This document shows positions 36,925 through 45,859 of a stretch of DNA of 64,000 nucleotides, piece by piece (the first letter of the stretch is position 1; each line of letters opens with the position of its first letter). The translations under genes and the position numbers were made by a program. The stretch lies in assembly GCA_046348585.1 (NCBI GenBank), contig JAXMDZ010000005.1:1-64000 (forward strand). Reading direction: 5' to 3'. The notes below the pieces were generated by a model. That model searched no databases, was not told the DNA's origin, and was given only the letters and a program-made list of their open reading frames with translations. Source of the DNA: JADZAI01 sp046348585 (GTDB lineage Bacteria; Pseudomonadota; Alphaproteobacteria; Micropepsales; Micropepsaceae).

Positions 36925-38168
36925 GGGGCCGCCTCCAGACCGTGCAGGCGGGCGAGGACGAAGGCGCGCATCGCCTCGGCTGCGGGGCCGGCGGGGAGAC
37001 GGGCCAGCGCCTCCTCAAGGAAGGCCTCGGTCAGCAGAGCGCGGGCCGGCGGGAGCGGTATGCCGCGCGAGCGCAGATAGAAGAGCGCGTCGGCGTCGAG
37101 GTCGCCGATGGCGACGCCGTGGCCGCAGGTGACGTCGCCCGCGTGAATCTCAAGCTCGGGCTTGGCGTCGGCCTCCGCGTGCGGAGAGAGCAGCAGCGCC
37201 CGCGTCTGCTGGCGGCTGTCGGTGCCGTCGGCGCCGGGGCGCACCAGGATGCGGCCCTGCGCGACGCCGCGCGCCCGGCCCGCCAGCACCGACTTGAAGG
37301 CGAGGTCGGAGCGGCCGTCGCGGACGGCGTGATCGGCGACGGCGGTGATGTCGGCGTGCTGGGACCCTGCCAGAAGCGCGATGCCGGTGAGGCGGAGATC
37401 GGCCATGCGGGCGGCGAGCCGGACCCGCGTTTCGTGACGCGCAAGCGCGCCGCCGCACGAGACGATGGCGGCGTCATAGACGGTCGCCGCATGAATCTCG
37501 CCGGTGAGGGTGGAGACGTGGGTGTCGGCCCCCGCGTCGTCCGCGATCTTGAGATGGGTGAGGCGCGCATTGGCGGCGGCGGAAAGGTCGATCGCCAGAT
37601 TGGTGAGCGCGCCCCCGCCCTCGCCCGCATGGGATTCGAGCAGCGTCAGCTCCGCCCCGGTTGCCAGCACCAGAACGATGCGGACCTGGCGAGCCTCGCC
37701 GGGCGAGGAGCGGTTGAGGAAGGCGAGATGGAGCGGACGCGCCGCCTTGAAATTATGCGAGACGCGGATCGCCACGCCCCCGGTCATGCGGGCGAGCGCG
37801 AGATCGGCCATCGGCGCGGCCGGAGCCTCGCGCGGAGCCGCGAGGGCGTCCCGCGCCCATTCGGGCGGATCGCCGGAGAGATCGGCGATCCTGATCGCCG
37901 CTTCGCCCGGCAGGCGAGAGAGGTCGGCGCGGAAGATGCCGTTCGTAAAAACCAGCGTGTCGGCATCCAGCCCGGCGAAGGGATCGGCGAGCGCGCCTTC
38001 GCGCACAACCGCGCCGCTCCACGGCGCGGGCGCGGCGAGATCGTGCGGCAGCGCCTTGCGCAAATCGGTGTAGCGCCACGCCTCGATCCGGCGATGCGGC
38101 AGGCCTTCGGCGGCGAAGCGGCTCTCCGCCTCACGCCGCCGTTCCGCGATGATCGCGGCTGCGCTCAT
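36921..38168 (-). CDS. sufD: Fe-S cluster assembly protein SufD
   Basis: This 415-aa protein partners SufB and SufC. The C-terminal half has the SufB/D beta-helix core, with HADITAVADHAVRDGRSDLAFKSVLAGRARGVAQGRILVRP and the conserved CGHGVAIGDLDADALFYLRSRGIP. The N-terminal part is less conserved, as usual. It is translationally coupled to sufC and sufS by ATGA overlaps. Confidence 0.94.
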   Translation of the reverse strand: MSAAAIIAERRREAESRFAAEGLPHRRIEAWRYTDLRKALPHDLAAPAPWSGAVVREGALADPFAGLDADTLVFTNGIFRADLSRLPGEAAIRIADLSGDPPEWARDALAAPREAPAAPMADLALARMTGGVAIRVSHNFKAARPLHLAFLNRSSPGEARQVRIVLVLATGAELTLLESHAGEGGGALTNLAIDLSAAANARLTHLKIADDAGADTHVSTLTGEIHAATVYDAAIVSCGGALARHETRVRLAARMADLRLTGIALLAGSQHADITAVADHAVRDGRSDLAFKSVLAGRARGVAQGRILVRPGADGTDSRQQTRALLLSPHAEADAKPELEIHAGDVTCGHGVAIGDLDADALFYLRSRGIPLPPARALLTEAFLEEALARLPAGPAAEAMRAFVLARLHGLEAAP

Positions 38169-38914
38169 GCCGCCGCCTTCACGATGTCGTCGTAGCCGGA
38201 CTTCTCCAGCTCCAGCGCCAGTTCGCGGCCGCCCGACTTGACGATGCGGCCGCCCGCCAGGACATGCACGCGGTCGGGCACGATGTAGTCGAGCAGGCGC
38301 TGATAGTGGGTGATGAGCAGCATCGCCCGGTCCGGCGCGCGCAGAGCATTCACGCCCTCGGCCACCAGCTTCAGCGCGTCGATGTCGAGGCCGGAATCGG
38401 TTTCGTCGAGCACCGCGAAGCCCGGTTCGAACAGCGCCATCTGGAGGATCTCGGCGCGCTTCTTCTCGCCGCCCGAGAAGCCGGCGTTGAGCGGTCGTTT
38501 CAGCATCTCGTCGCCGACATTCAGCGTCTTGCCCTTGGCGCGCACGGCGCGGAGGAACTGCGCGGCGTCCATCGGCTGCTGCCCCCGCGCCTTGCGCTGG
38601 GCGTTCACCGCCGTGCGCAGGAAGGTCATCGTGGTGACGCCGGGGATTTCGATGGGATACTGGAGCGCGAGGAAGATGCCCTTCGCGGCGCGCTCTTCCG
38701 GCGCGAGGCCGAGAATGCTCTCGCCCTTGTAGAGAATGTCGCCGGAGGTGACCTCGTACCCCTCGCGCCCGGCGATGGTGTAGGAGAGCGTCGACTTGCC
38801 CGAGCCGTTCGGGCCCATGATGGCGTGCACCTCGCCCGCGGGAATCGAGAGCGTCAGCCCCTTGAGGATTTCCTTGCCGCCGACGGTGACGTGGAGATCG
38901 CGGATTTCAAGCAT
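38165..38914 (-). CDS. sufC: Fe-S cluster assembly ATPase SufC
   Basis: This 249-aa ABC-type ATPase has Walker A GPNGSGKS, the signature NAGFSGGEKKRAEILQM and Walker B PGFAVLDETDSGLDIDAL. It drives the conformational change in SufBCD during cluster building in the cytoplasm. It starts 75 bp after sufB, the longest internal gap of the operon; I see no clear promoter there. Confidence 0.97.
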   Translation of the reverse strand: MLEIRDLHVTVGGKEILKGLTLSIPAGEVHAIMGPNGSGKSTLSYTIAGREGYEVTSGDILYKGESILGLAPEERAAKGIFLALQYPIEIPGVTTMTFLRTAVNAQRKARGQQPMDAAQFLRAVRAKGKTLNVGDEMLKRPLNAGFSGGEKKRAEILQMALFEPGFAVLDETDSGLDIDALKLVAEGVNALRAPDRAMLLITHYQRLLDYIVPDRVHVLAGGRIVKSGGRELALELEKSGYDDIVKAAA

Positions 38915-38989
38915 GGGTCTTGTCCGCCCGCGCCTGCGCGCAGCGATCCTGTTGGGTGAAACGATGCATGATCTGGGTCAGTCCGGCGG

Positions 38990-40444
38990 TCATCCGACGC
39001 TGCCTTCCAGGCTGATGCCGACCAGCTTCTGCGCCTCGACGGCGAACTCCATCGGGAGCTGCTGGAGCACGTCGCGGCAGAAGCCGTTGACGATGAGGGC
39101 GATCGCCTCCTCCGCCGGGATGCCGCGCGAGGTGGCGTAGAAGAGCTGGTCCTCGGAGATCTTCGAGGTGGTCGCCTCGTGCTCAAGCTTCGCCGTCGGG
39201 TTGCGGCTTTCGATATAGGGCACGGTGTGCGCGCCGCATTTGCCGCCGATCAGCAGCGAGTCGCACTGGGTGAAATTGCGGGCGCCATCGGCCTTCGGGT
39301 GGACCGAGACGAGGCCGCGATAGGTGTTCTGGGCGTGGCCGGCGCTGATGCCCTTCGAGACGATGCGCGAGCGCGTGTTGCGGCCGAGATGGATCATCTT
39401 CGTGCCGGTGTCGGCCTGCTGGTAGTTGTTGGCGATGGCGATGGAATAGAACTCGCCGGACGAGTTATCGCCCCTGAGGATGCAGCTGGGATATTTCCAG
39501 GTGATCGCCGAGCCGGTTTCGACCTGGGTCCACGAGATTTTCGAGTTGGCCCCCCGGCAGTCGCCGCGCTTGGTGACGAAATTGTAGATGCCGCCCTTGC
39601 CGTTCTCGTCGCCCGGATACCAGTTCTGGACGGTCGAATATTTGATCTCGGCGTTGTCGAGGGCGATCAGCTCCACCACCGCCGCGTGAAGCTGGTTCTC
39701 GTCGCGCTGCGGGGCGGTGCAGCCTTCCAGATACGAGACGTAGCTGTCGCGGTCGGCGACGATCAGCGTGCGCTCGAACTGGCCCGTCTCGGCCGCATTG
39801 ATGCGGAAATAGGTCGAAAGCTCCATCGGGCAGCGCACGCCCGGCGGGATATAGACGAAGGAGCCATCGGAGAAGACGGCGGCGTTGAGCGTCGCGTAGA
39901 AATTGTCCGAGGACGGAACGACGCTGCCGAGATATTTGCGCACCAGATCGCCGTGCTCGCGCACCGCTTCGGAGAACGAGCAGAAGATGACGCCGGCCTC
40001 GGCCAGCTTCTCCTTGAAGGTGGTGACGACCGAGACGCTGTCGAACACGGCGTCGACCGCGACATTCGCCAGCAGCTTCTGCTCGCCGAGCGGGATGCCG
40101 AGCTTTTCGTAGGTCTTCAGGAGCTCGGGATCGACCTCGTCGAGGCTGGCGAGCTTCGGCTTCTTGCGCGGCGCGGCGTAGTAATAGGCGTCCTGGAAGT
40201 CGATCTTCGGGTAGTGGAGCATCGCCCAGGCGGGCTCGCGCATCTCCCGCCAGCGGCGGAAGGCGTCGAGCCGCCAGTCGAGCAGCCATTGCGGCTCGCC
40301 CTTGGCGGCGCTGATGAAGCGGACAGTGTCCTCGTTCAGGCCCTTGGGGGCGCGATCCGACTCGATGTCGGTGACGAAGCCGTATTTGTACTTGTCGGTC
40401 TGGAGCGTGCCGACGGTGTCGATCGTGTTCTGGACGGCGGCCAT
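38990..40444 (-). CDS. sufB: Fe-S cluster assembly protein SufB
   Basis: This 484-aa scaffold protein has the SufB signatures YKYGFVTDIESDRAPKGLNEDTVRF, GVRCPMELSTYFRIN, the sulfur-transfer region YLEGCTAPQRDENQLHAAVVEL and the C-terminal EHEATTSKISEDQLFYATSRGI. Length is usual. It lies 9 bp after the cysteine desulfurase gene. Confidence 0.97.
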   Translation of the reverse strand: MAAVQNTIDTVGTLQTDKYKYGFVTDIESDRAPKGLNEDTVRFISAAKGEPQWLLDWRLDAFRRWREMREPAWAMLHYPKIDFQDAYYYAAPRKKPKLASLDEVDPELLKTYEKLGIPLGEQKLLANVAVDAVFDSVSVVTTFKEKLAEAGVIFCSFSEAVREHGDLVRKYLGSVVPSSDNFYATLNAAVFSDGSFVYIPPGVRCPMELSTYFRINAAETGQFERTLIVADRDSYVSYLEGCTAPQRDENQLHAAVVELIALDNAEIKYSTVQNWYPGDENGKGGIYNFVTKRGDCRGANSKISWTQVETGSAITWKYPSCILRGDNSSGEFYSIAIANNYQQADTGTKMIHLGRNTRSRIVSKGISAGHAQNTYRGLVSVHPKADGARNFTQCDSLLIGGKCGAHTVPYIESRNPTAKLEHEATTSKISEDQLFYATSRGIPAEEAIALIVNGFCRDVLQQLPMEFAVEAQKLVGISLEGSVG

Positions 40445-40453
40445 CGCGCGCTC

Positions 40454-41602
40454 CTATGCCGCCATGCCGACGCGGCGCGCGAGGGCGCGGGCGGCGAAGG
40501 CGGTCCATGCGGCGGCGAAGGCGTCGATCTCGTCCGCGCTCGTCGTGGGGCCGAGCGAGACGCGGATGGCGTCGCCCGCCGCCGCGACGCCCATGGCGGC
40601 GAGGACGTGGCTCGCCTTGACCTTGCCGCTGGAGCAGGCGGCCCCCGAGCTGATCGCGAAACCGGCGAGGTCCATCGCCATGACCTGGGTTTCGCCCGCA
40701 AGTCCTGCAAGGCCGATCATCGTCGTGTTGGGGAGGCGCGGCGCGGCGGCGCCGTGGACGACCGCCTGCGGCACGGCGTCGATGAGACGGCGTTCGAGGG
40801 CGTCGCGGCGGGCGGCGATGGCGGTCCAGTCGCCGATATGGGCGGCGGCATGGGCGGCGGCTGCGCCGAAGGCGGCGATGGCCGGGACGTTTTCGGTGCC
40901 CGCGCGGCGGCCGAGTTCCTGACCGCCGCCCGCGATCTGGCGCGCGAGGACGATGCCGTCGCGGACGATCAGCGCGCCTGCCCCCGGCGCGCCTCCGAGC
41001 TTGTGCGCGGAGAGCGACAGGAGGTCCGCGCCGAGCGCCGCCCTGTCGAGCGGAATGCGGCCGGCGGCCTGAACGGCGTCGGTGTGGAGCAGCGCGCCGT
41101 GCGCGTGAGCGATGCGGGCGATTTCGGCGACCGGCGCGAGGACGCCGGTTTCGTTGTTGGCGGCCATGACCGAGACGAGCGCCCGCCCCTGCCCGGCCCC
41201 GGCCAGCAGGCGGTCCAGCGCCTCAAGATCGGGGCGGCCCGCGCCATCGACGGGGAGGGTTTCGACCCGCACCGCGTCGGCGAGGTCGGCGGCGTTGGCG
41301 CGCACCGAGTCGTGCTCGGTCGCGCCGAGGATCAGCACCGGGCGTGACGGGGCGAGTCCGCGCAGGGCGAGCGCGTTGGCTTCCGTGCCGCCGCCGGTGA
41401 AGATGACTTCAGCCGGTTTCGCGCCGGCCAGCGCGGCGACCTGCGCCCGCGCCGTCTCGACGCGGTCGCGGGCGGCGCGGCCTTCGGCGTGCACCGAGGA
41501 GGGATTGCCGCCCGCCTCCAGCGCCTCGGCCAACGCCGCGCGCGCCGCCGGATGCAACGGCGCGGTCGCGTTCCAGTCCAGATAGATGCGCGCGTGCGTC
41601 AC
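40454..41602 (-). CDS. Cysteine desulfurase, NifS/IscS-type
   Basis: This 382-aa PLP enzyme has the class I desulfurase pattern: YLDWNATAPLHPAARAALAEAL at the start, PLP lysine in LSLSAHKLGGAPGAGALIV and a mobile-loop cysteine in ISSGAACSSGKVKASHVL. With SufS it makes two cysteine desulfurases in one operon, a layout known in several alphaproteobacteria. It lies between iscR and sufB. The division of labour is unknown, so a symbol is withheld. Confidence 0.93.
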   Translation of the reverse strand: MTHARIYLDWNATAPLHPAARAALAEALEAGGNPSSVHAEGRAARDRVETARAQVAALAGAKPAEVIFTGGGTEANALALRGLAPSRPVLILGATEHDSVRANAADLADAVRVETLPVDGAGRPDLEALDRLLAGAGQGRALVSVMAANNETGVLAPVAEIARIAHAHGALLHTDAVQAAGRIPLDRAALGADLLSLSAHKLGGAPGAGALIVRDGIVLARQIAGGGQELGRRAGTENVPAIAAFGAAAAHAAAHIGDWTAIAARRDALERRLIDAVPQAVVHGAAAPRLPNTTMIGLAGLAGETQVMAMDLAGFAISSGAACSSGKVKASHVLAAMGVAAAGDAIRVSLGPTTSADEIDAFAAAWTAFAARALARRVGMAA

Positions 41603-41617
41603 GTCAGGCGACCCTAT

Positions 41618-42127
41618 TCAGGCGACCATCGTCTCAGGCTTCTTGCCCGGCTCGATCAGGAGATCGATGTCGAACGGCGCTTCGCCGGCCGGGCGCAGCG
41701 GGGCGCTGCGGCCGAGGATACGATGCTCCAGAACGTCGGCGAGCGAAACCGAGGAGAGGAAGATGTGGATCTGGCGGCTGAGTTCCTCCCACAGATCGTG
41801 GGTGATGCAGCGGCCGCCATTGCTGGTGCAGCCCCGCGTGCTGCCGGCCGGGCAGCGGGTCGCCTTGATCGGCTCGTCCACCGCCAGGATGACTTCCGCG
41901 ACGCGGGTCTCGGCCGCCGGGCGGGCGAGCCGGTAGCCGCCGCCGGGGCCGCGCACGCTGCGCACCAGACCGGCGCGCCGCAGCTTGGCGAAAAGCTGTT
42001 CCAGATAGGAGAGCGAGATTTCCTGGCGCGCCGCGATGTCGGCGAGCGAGACCGGCCGGGCCGAGCCGTGCTTGGCCAGATCGGCGATGGCCATGACCGC
42101 ATAGCGGCCTTTGGTATTGAGCTTCAC
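41618..42127 (-). CDS. iscR: Rrf2-family Fe-S regulator, IscR-like
   Basis: This 169-aa regulator has an N-terminal winged helix (KLNTKGRYAVMAIADLAKHG, ISLSYLEQLFAKLRRAGLVRSVRGPGGGYRLA) and three cysteines plus His for an Fe-S cluster: RCPAGSTRGC, GRC and THDLW. GTG 42127 is chosen because VKLNTKGRYAV is the normal start and has GAGGAA upstream. The ATG at 42232 lies inside the promoter. It is the first gene of the suf operon and probably represses it when Fe-S clusters are sufficient. Confidence 0.93.
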   Translation of the reverse strand: MKLNTKGRYAVMAIADLAKHGSARPVSLADIAARQEISLSYLEQLFAKLRRAGLVRSVRGPGGGYRLARPAAETRVAEVILAVDEPIKATRCPAGSTRGCTSNGGRCITHDLWEELSRQIHIFLSSVSLADVLEHRILGRSAPLRPAGEAPFDIDLLIEPGKKPETMVA

Positions 42128-42215
42128 GGTGAACCCGCCATTCCTCGCGAAAAACCTTGTTTTTCCGCGCCTTGACCGCGTATAGAGCGCGCTCGCGTCT
42201 GCGCCCCGTCCGGCC

Positions 42216-42248
42216 GATATAGATTGTCCCACTTAGGTGGTCAAGTAT
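42216..42248 (-). promoter_or_regulatory. iscR-suf operon promoter with overlapping IscR-type box
   Basis: On the minus strand, TTGACC and TATATC are spaced by 17 bp, a good sigma-70 promoter about 90 bp before the iscR start. The same stretch, ATACTTGACC followed by ACCTAAGTGGGACAAT, resembles the type 1 IscR box (ATASYYGACT...AGTCRRSTAT) at most of the conserved half-site positions on the left. Binding would block both elements, giving autoregulation. Confidence 0.6.
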
Positions 42249-42309
42249 ATCAGGCAGGTTTGGGGCTGAGGCCGTCAATTGTTGATCCTGACGCTAGGTC
42301 AAAGCCCTT

Positions 42310-42966
42310 ATGCCTGAAGTCGTCTTCACCGGACCCGCCGGGCGCCTCGAAGGGCGCTACCAGCACCAGAAGAAGTCGGGCTCGCCCATCGCCATCATCC
42401 TGCACCCGCATCCCAATGGCGGCGGGAACATGAACAACAGGATCGTCTACGACCTGTTCCATACTTTCGAGCGGCGCGGCTTCTCGGTGCTGCGGTTCAA
42501 TTTCCGCGGCGTCGGGCGCAGCCAGGGCGTATATGACGGCGGCATCGGCGAATTGTCGGACGCCGCCTCGGCGCTCGACTGGATGCAGAGCTTCAATCCG
42601 AACGCGCAGACCTGCTGGATCGCCGGTTATTCGTTCGGCGCGTGGATCGGGATGCAGCTGCTGATGCGCCGCCCGGAGATCGCCGGGTTCATCTCGGTGT
42701 CTCCGCCGGCCAATATCTACGACTTCACCTTCCTCGCCCCCTGCCCGTCCTCCGGCCTGATCACCACCGGCCTCAAGGATACGGTGGTGCCGACGGCGGA
42801 TGTCGACAAGCTGGTCGACCGGCTGAAGACCCAGAAGGGCATCACCATCGACTACGCCAAGATCGAAGGCGCGAACCATTTCTATCAGGACGGCATGGGC
42901 GAGCTGTTCGAGACGATCGAGAGCTATCTCGACAAGCGTATCCCGCGCATCGTCGAAAGCGGCTGA
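42310..42966 (+). CDS. Alpha/beta hydrolase
   Basis: This 218-aa protein has the alpha/beta-hydrolase order: HPHPNGGGNMNNRIV near residue 34, FNFRGVGRSQGVYDGG with the oxyanion region, then the nucleophile elbow GYSFGAWIG (Ser near residue 107), an Asp in TGLKDTVVPTADV and a His in EGANHFYQDGM. It is of the cytosolic group often annotated as CocE/NonD-like or YitV-like; the substrate is unknown. It diverges from the iscR-suf operon with 182 bp between starts. Confidence 0.88.
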   Translation: MPEVVFTGPAGRLEGRYQHQKKSGSPIAIILHPHPNGGGNMNNRIVYDLFHTFERRGFSVLRFNFRGVGRSQGVYDGGIGELSDAASALDWMQSFNPNAQTCWIAGYSFGAWIGMQLLMRRPEIAGFISVSPPANIYDFTFLAPCPSSGLITTGLKDTVVPTADVDKLVDRLKTQKGITIDYAKIEGANHFYQDGMGELFETIESYLDKRIPRIVESG

Positions 42967-43030
42967 TCCTCCGCTCCCTGCGGCATCGATGCGCGCGCGC
43001 GGACGGCGGCAGGGCCGCTAGTCTGCGCTC

Positions 43031-43858
43031 ATGGGATTCCTGATCGCCGCGGTCCTCACCGCGATCCTCGCCGTGCTGCTGATCGGCTTCTACGCCTTGC
43101 GCGCGGCGGGGCCGCCGGTGCGCCTGCCGCTGCTGGCGGGGGTGCTGGCGACGCCGCTCCATGCCGCATCGCTGTTCCTCGTGCGGATGCCGCTCCACGG
43201 CGTTCTGGTGACGGCGCTGCCGTCCGGGGTGTTGTTCTGGGTGGCGAGCCTCTATGCGCCGCTGCTGGAGGAACCCGCCAAGTGGCTGGTGCTGTTCCTG
43301 CCCTTCATCCGCGCCCGGCTGACGCCCGCGAACGCCGCCGGGATCGCGCTGGCGGTGGGGCTGGGATTCGGGCTCGGCGAGATCGTCAATCTGGCGGCGC
43401 TGACCATGCTGCACGCGCCGGAGACTACGCAGCAGGCGTTCTACATCTACAACGGTTTCATGGTCGAAAGGCTGATCGTCTGCTTCCTGCACGGGGCGAT
43501 GATCGTCCCGGTGGCGCAGCGCCTCGCCGACGGGCGGCCGGTGTGGCCGGGGCTGCTGATCGGCATGGCGCTGCACTATCTGGTGAACTTCCCGCTGGTG
43601 ATGGCCGAGGTCGAGCCGTTCGGGATCGGGCGCGGGATCTGGATCGGGCTGGCGATGCCGTGGCTGACGCTGATGGCGCTGGGGCTCGCCGTCTATCTGG
43701 TCGATGCGCGCCGCCGCCGGACCGGCGGCAGCGTGCTCGGCGAGGCGGTGTGCGAGGCCTGCGGGACGAGCTATCCGCGCTCGCTGCTGGCGTTCAATCT
43801 GGGGCCGTGGAAGCTCCAGCGCTGTCCGCATTGCGGCCGGTGGCAGCTCGTCAGCTGA
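43031..43858 (+). CDS. PrsW-like membrane protease fused to a zinc ribbon
   Basis: This 275-aa protein has about seven transmembrane helices. E80-E81 and K84 (LLEEPAKW), the GFGLGE motif ending in E117, H154 (FLHGAM) and H182 (LHYLVN) match the pattern of PrsW/CPBP-type intramembrane metallo/glutamic proteases. After a basic stop (DARRRR, 226-230) there is a cytoplasmic zinc ribbon with CEAC at 241-244 and CPHC at 265-268. The fusion is uncommon in my knowledge. Substrate unknown. Its stop abuts that of the convergent next gene with no base between. Confidence 0.75.
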   Translation: MGFLIAAVLTAILAVLLIGFYALRAAGPPVRLPLLAGVLATPLHAASLFLVRMPLHGVLVTALPSGVLFWVASLYAPLLEEPAKWLVLFLPFIRARLTPANAAGIALAVGLGFGLGEIVNLAALTMLHAPETTQQAFYIYNGFMVERLIVCFLHGAMIVPVAQRLADGRPVWPGLLIGMALHYLVNFPLVMAEVEPFGIGRGIWIGLAMPWLTLMALGLAVYLVDARRRRTGGSVLGEAVCEACGTSYPRSLLAFNLGPWKLQRCPHCGRWQLVS

Positions 43859-44695
43859 CTACGCGCCGGTGCGGCGCTCCCGCCATTTCTTCGCCAGAAG
43901 GCTCCAGAACAGGCTGGCGAAGATCGCCACGACGAAGAGCGCGTTCAGCAGGCGCGGCTCGCCGAGCGCGAACGTGAACCAGACGATCCCCGCGCCGCAG
44001 CCGAGCGTCACCGCCAGCAACGCGGCGAGCAGGCCGAAGCCGAACCCGCTGTCCCACAGAGTCTTCAGCTTCTCGCCCGGCGGCGGAACGATGCCGCGGG
44101 CCGCGATGGCGTCGGCGATGGCGTCGATGAAGCTCTCGAAGCCGTCATGGTCGATCCGGCTGGCCTTGCCCGACGCGATGGTCTTCGGGGAAAGCCGGTA
44201 GCGCCGCCCGTCGCGCGTCAGGATCTTCACCACGACCAGTCCGCCGATCAGATCGGCGCGCCGGGCGGCGGCGATATCTTCCAGCTTCAGCGTCGCCCGG
44301 ACGCGCGGGCCGGTGAGCGGCCAGATCGGGTCCTGCTCGATCTCCAGACGGTCGGCGTAAAGCCGCCAGCGGCGACGGCAGCACAGAAGAACGAAGACGA
44401 GGAAGATCGAAGCGAAACCAGCGAGAAAGCCGAGCGTCATCAACGGCGTCGCCCAGGCGGTCGCCGCGTGAATCTCGCGTTCATAGACGATGAACGCATA
44501 GACGAGGCCGCCGAAAAGGGTCAGCCAGACCAGCAGCATCGGAAAGAGCCAAGCGCGGTTGTGGTAGTTGACCGCCTCATAGACGGCGACCGGCTCATCG
44601 GGCGCGGCTGCGGGCGGACGCTCCGGGTGCTGCGCCTGGCGCGCGCGCCAGCGGGCGAACGGATCGGCCCCGCCGTCCGTGCGCCCCCGCCTCAC
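43859..44695 (-). CDS. Membrane protein of unknown function
   Basis: This 278-aa protein has an Arg/Pro-rich cytoplasmic start, two transmembrane helices (about residues 50-70 and 84-108), a soluble PH-like stretch (RRRWRLYADRLEIEQDPIWPLTGPRVRATLKLEDIAAAR, VVVKILTRDGRRYRLSP) and two C-terminal helices. The middle resembles bacterial PH-domain membrane proteins, but not enough to assign a family. GTG 44695 overlaps the anmK stop (GTGA), so both are co-translated. Confidence 0.7.
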   Translation of the reverse strand: MRRGRTDGGADPFARWRARQAQHPERPPAAAPDEPVAVYEAVNYHNRAWLFPMLLVWLTLFGGLVYAFIVYEREIHAATAWATPLMTLGFLAGFASIFLVFVLLCCRRRWRLYADRLEIEQDPIWPLTGPRVRATLKLEDIAAARRADLIGGLVVVKILTRDGRRYRLSPKTIASGKASRIDHDGFESFIDAIADAIAARGIVPPPGEKLKTLWDSGFGFGLLAALLAVTLGCGAGIVWFTFALGEPRLLNALFVVAIFASLFWSLLAKKWRERRTGA

Positions 44696-45807
44696 GGCTT
44701 CAGGGCGAGGCGGCCGCCGGTCTGCGGGGCGGGGACGCCGGTCGTGCCGGGCAGGCTGAGCGGCAGACCGCGCAGATGGCGGGCGGCGAGGAAGGCGAAG
44801 GCCTCGGCCTCAAGGAAGTCGCCGCGCCAGCCGACCGCCTCGACCCGCTCGACCGGGGCGTGGAGCACCTGCTGCAGCGCCGCCATCAGGACCGGATTGC
44901 GCCGTCCGCCGCCGCAGACGAGCCAGCGCCGCGCGGGTTCCGGGAAGTGCCGCGCGGCGAGGCCGACGCTGGCCGCGGTGAAGGCGGTGAGGGTCGCGGC
45001 CCCGTCCTCCGCCCCGAGGCCGTGGACCGGCGCCGTCGAGAAATCCATGCGGTCGAGCGATTTGGGCGGAGCGGCCTCGAACCAGGGATTGGCGAGCATC
45101 GCGGCGAGCACGTCCGCATCGACGCGGCCGGCGAGCGCGAGGACGCCGTCCTCGTCCATCGCCCGGCCGGTGTGACGCAGCGCCCAGTCGTCGATGGCGG
45201 CGTTGCCGGGGCCGGTGTCGAAGGCGAGCAGCGCGCCATCGCGCCCGACCCAGGTGACGTTGGCGACGCCGCCGATATTGAGGACGGCGACCGGCAATTG
45301 CGTGTCGAGGCCTTCGACCAGCGCGCGGTGATAGAGCGGCACCAGCGGCGCGCCCTGCCCGCCTGCCGCGACGTCGGCGGTGCGGAAATCGAACACCACG
45401 TCGATCCCCGAGGCGGCGGCGAGGCCCGCGCCGTCGCCGATCTGCCAGGTGAGCTTCTGGTGCGGCCGGTGCAGCACGGTCTGGCCGTGGAAGCCCGCAT
45501 AGTGGATGTCGGCGGCGCTCGCCGAGGCGGCGGCCAGCACGCGGGCGATCGCTTCGGCATGGGTGTGGGTCAGCAGCGCCTCGGCCCGGCGCATGACCTC
45601 ATCGCTCGCCGAGGCGCCGTCCGCCCCGCCCGCGACCGCGATCGCCTCGCGCAGCGCGGCGCGCTGCTGGTCGTCATAGGGCAGCGTCAGGGCCGGGCCG
45701 AAGGCGAGGACGCGCTCGCCGTCGGTCTCGATCAGGGCGGCGTCGACCCCGTCCATCGAGGTGCCGCTCATCAGGCCGATGATCCGCCAAGGCCCTGCTT
45801 CCGCCAC
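44692..45807 (-). CDS. anmK: Anhydro-N-acetylmuramic acid kinase
   Basis: This 371-aa kinase recycles peptidoglycan by opening and phosphorylating 1,6-anhydro-MurNAc. It shows the ATP-binding IGLMSGTSMDGVDAALIE at the start, HYAGFHGQTVLHRP, LNIGGVANVTWVG, FDTGPGNAAIDDW and VCGGGRRNPVLM. GTG 45807 is preferred: ATG 45861 in the same frame would share bases with the divergent tyrS start and leave no promoter. This makes it one of several cell-wall genes in the window. Confidence 0.92.
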   Translation of the reverse strand: MAEAGPWRIIGLMSGTSMDGVDAALIETDGERVLAFGPALTLPYDDQQRAALREAIAVAGGADGASASDEVMRRAEALLTHTHAEAIARVLAAASASAADIHYAGFHGQTVLHRPHQKLTWQIGDGAGLAAASGIDVVFDFRTADVAAGGQGAPLVPLYHRALVEGLDTQLPVAVLNIGGVANVTWVGRDGALLAFDTGPGNAAIDDWALRHTGRAMDEDGVLALAGRVDADVLAAMLANPWFEAAPPKSLDRMDFSTAPVHGLGAEDGAATLTAFTAASVGLAARHFPEPARRWLVCGGGRRNPVLMAALQQVLHAPVERVEAVGWRGDFLEAEAFAFLAARHLRGLPLSLPGTTGVPAPQTGGRLALKP

Positions 45808-45859
45808 GCCGCGTCCCCGTGCTATCGCTCGCGCCCTTTTGTGCGCGAACGTCAGTCCC

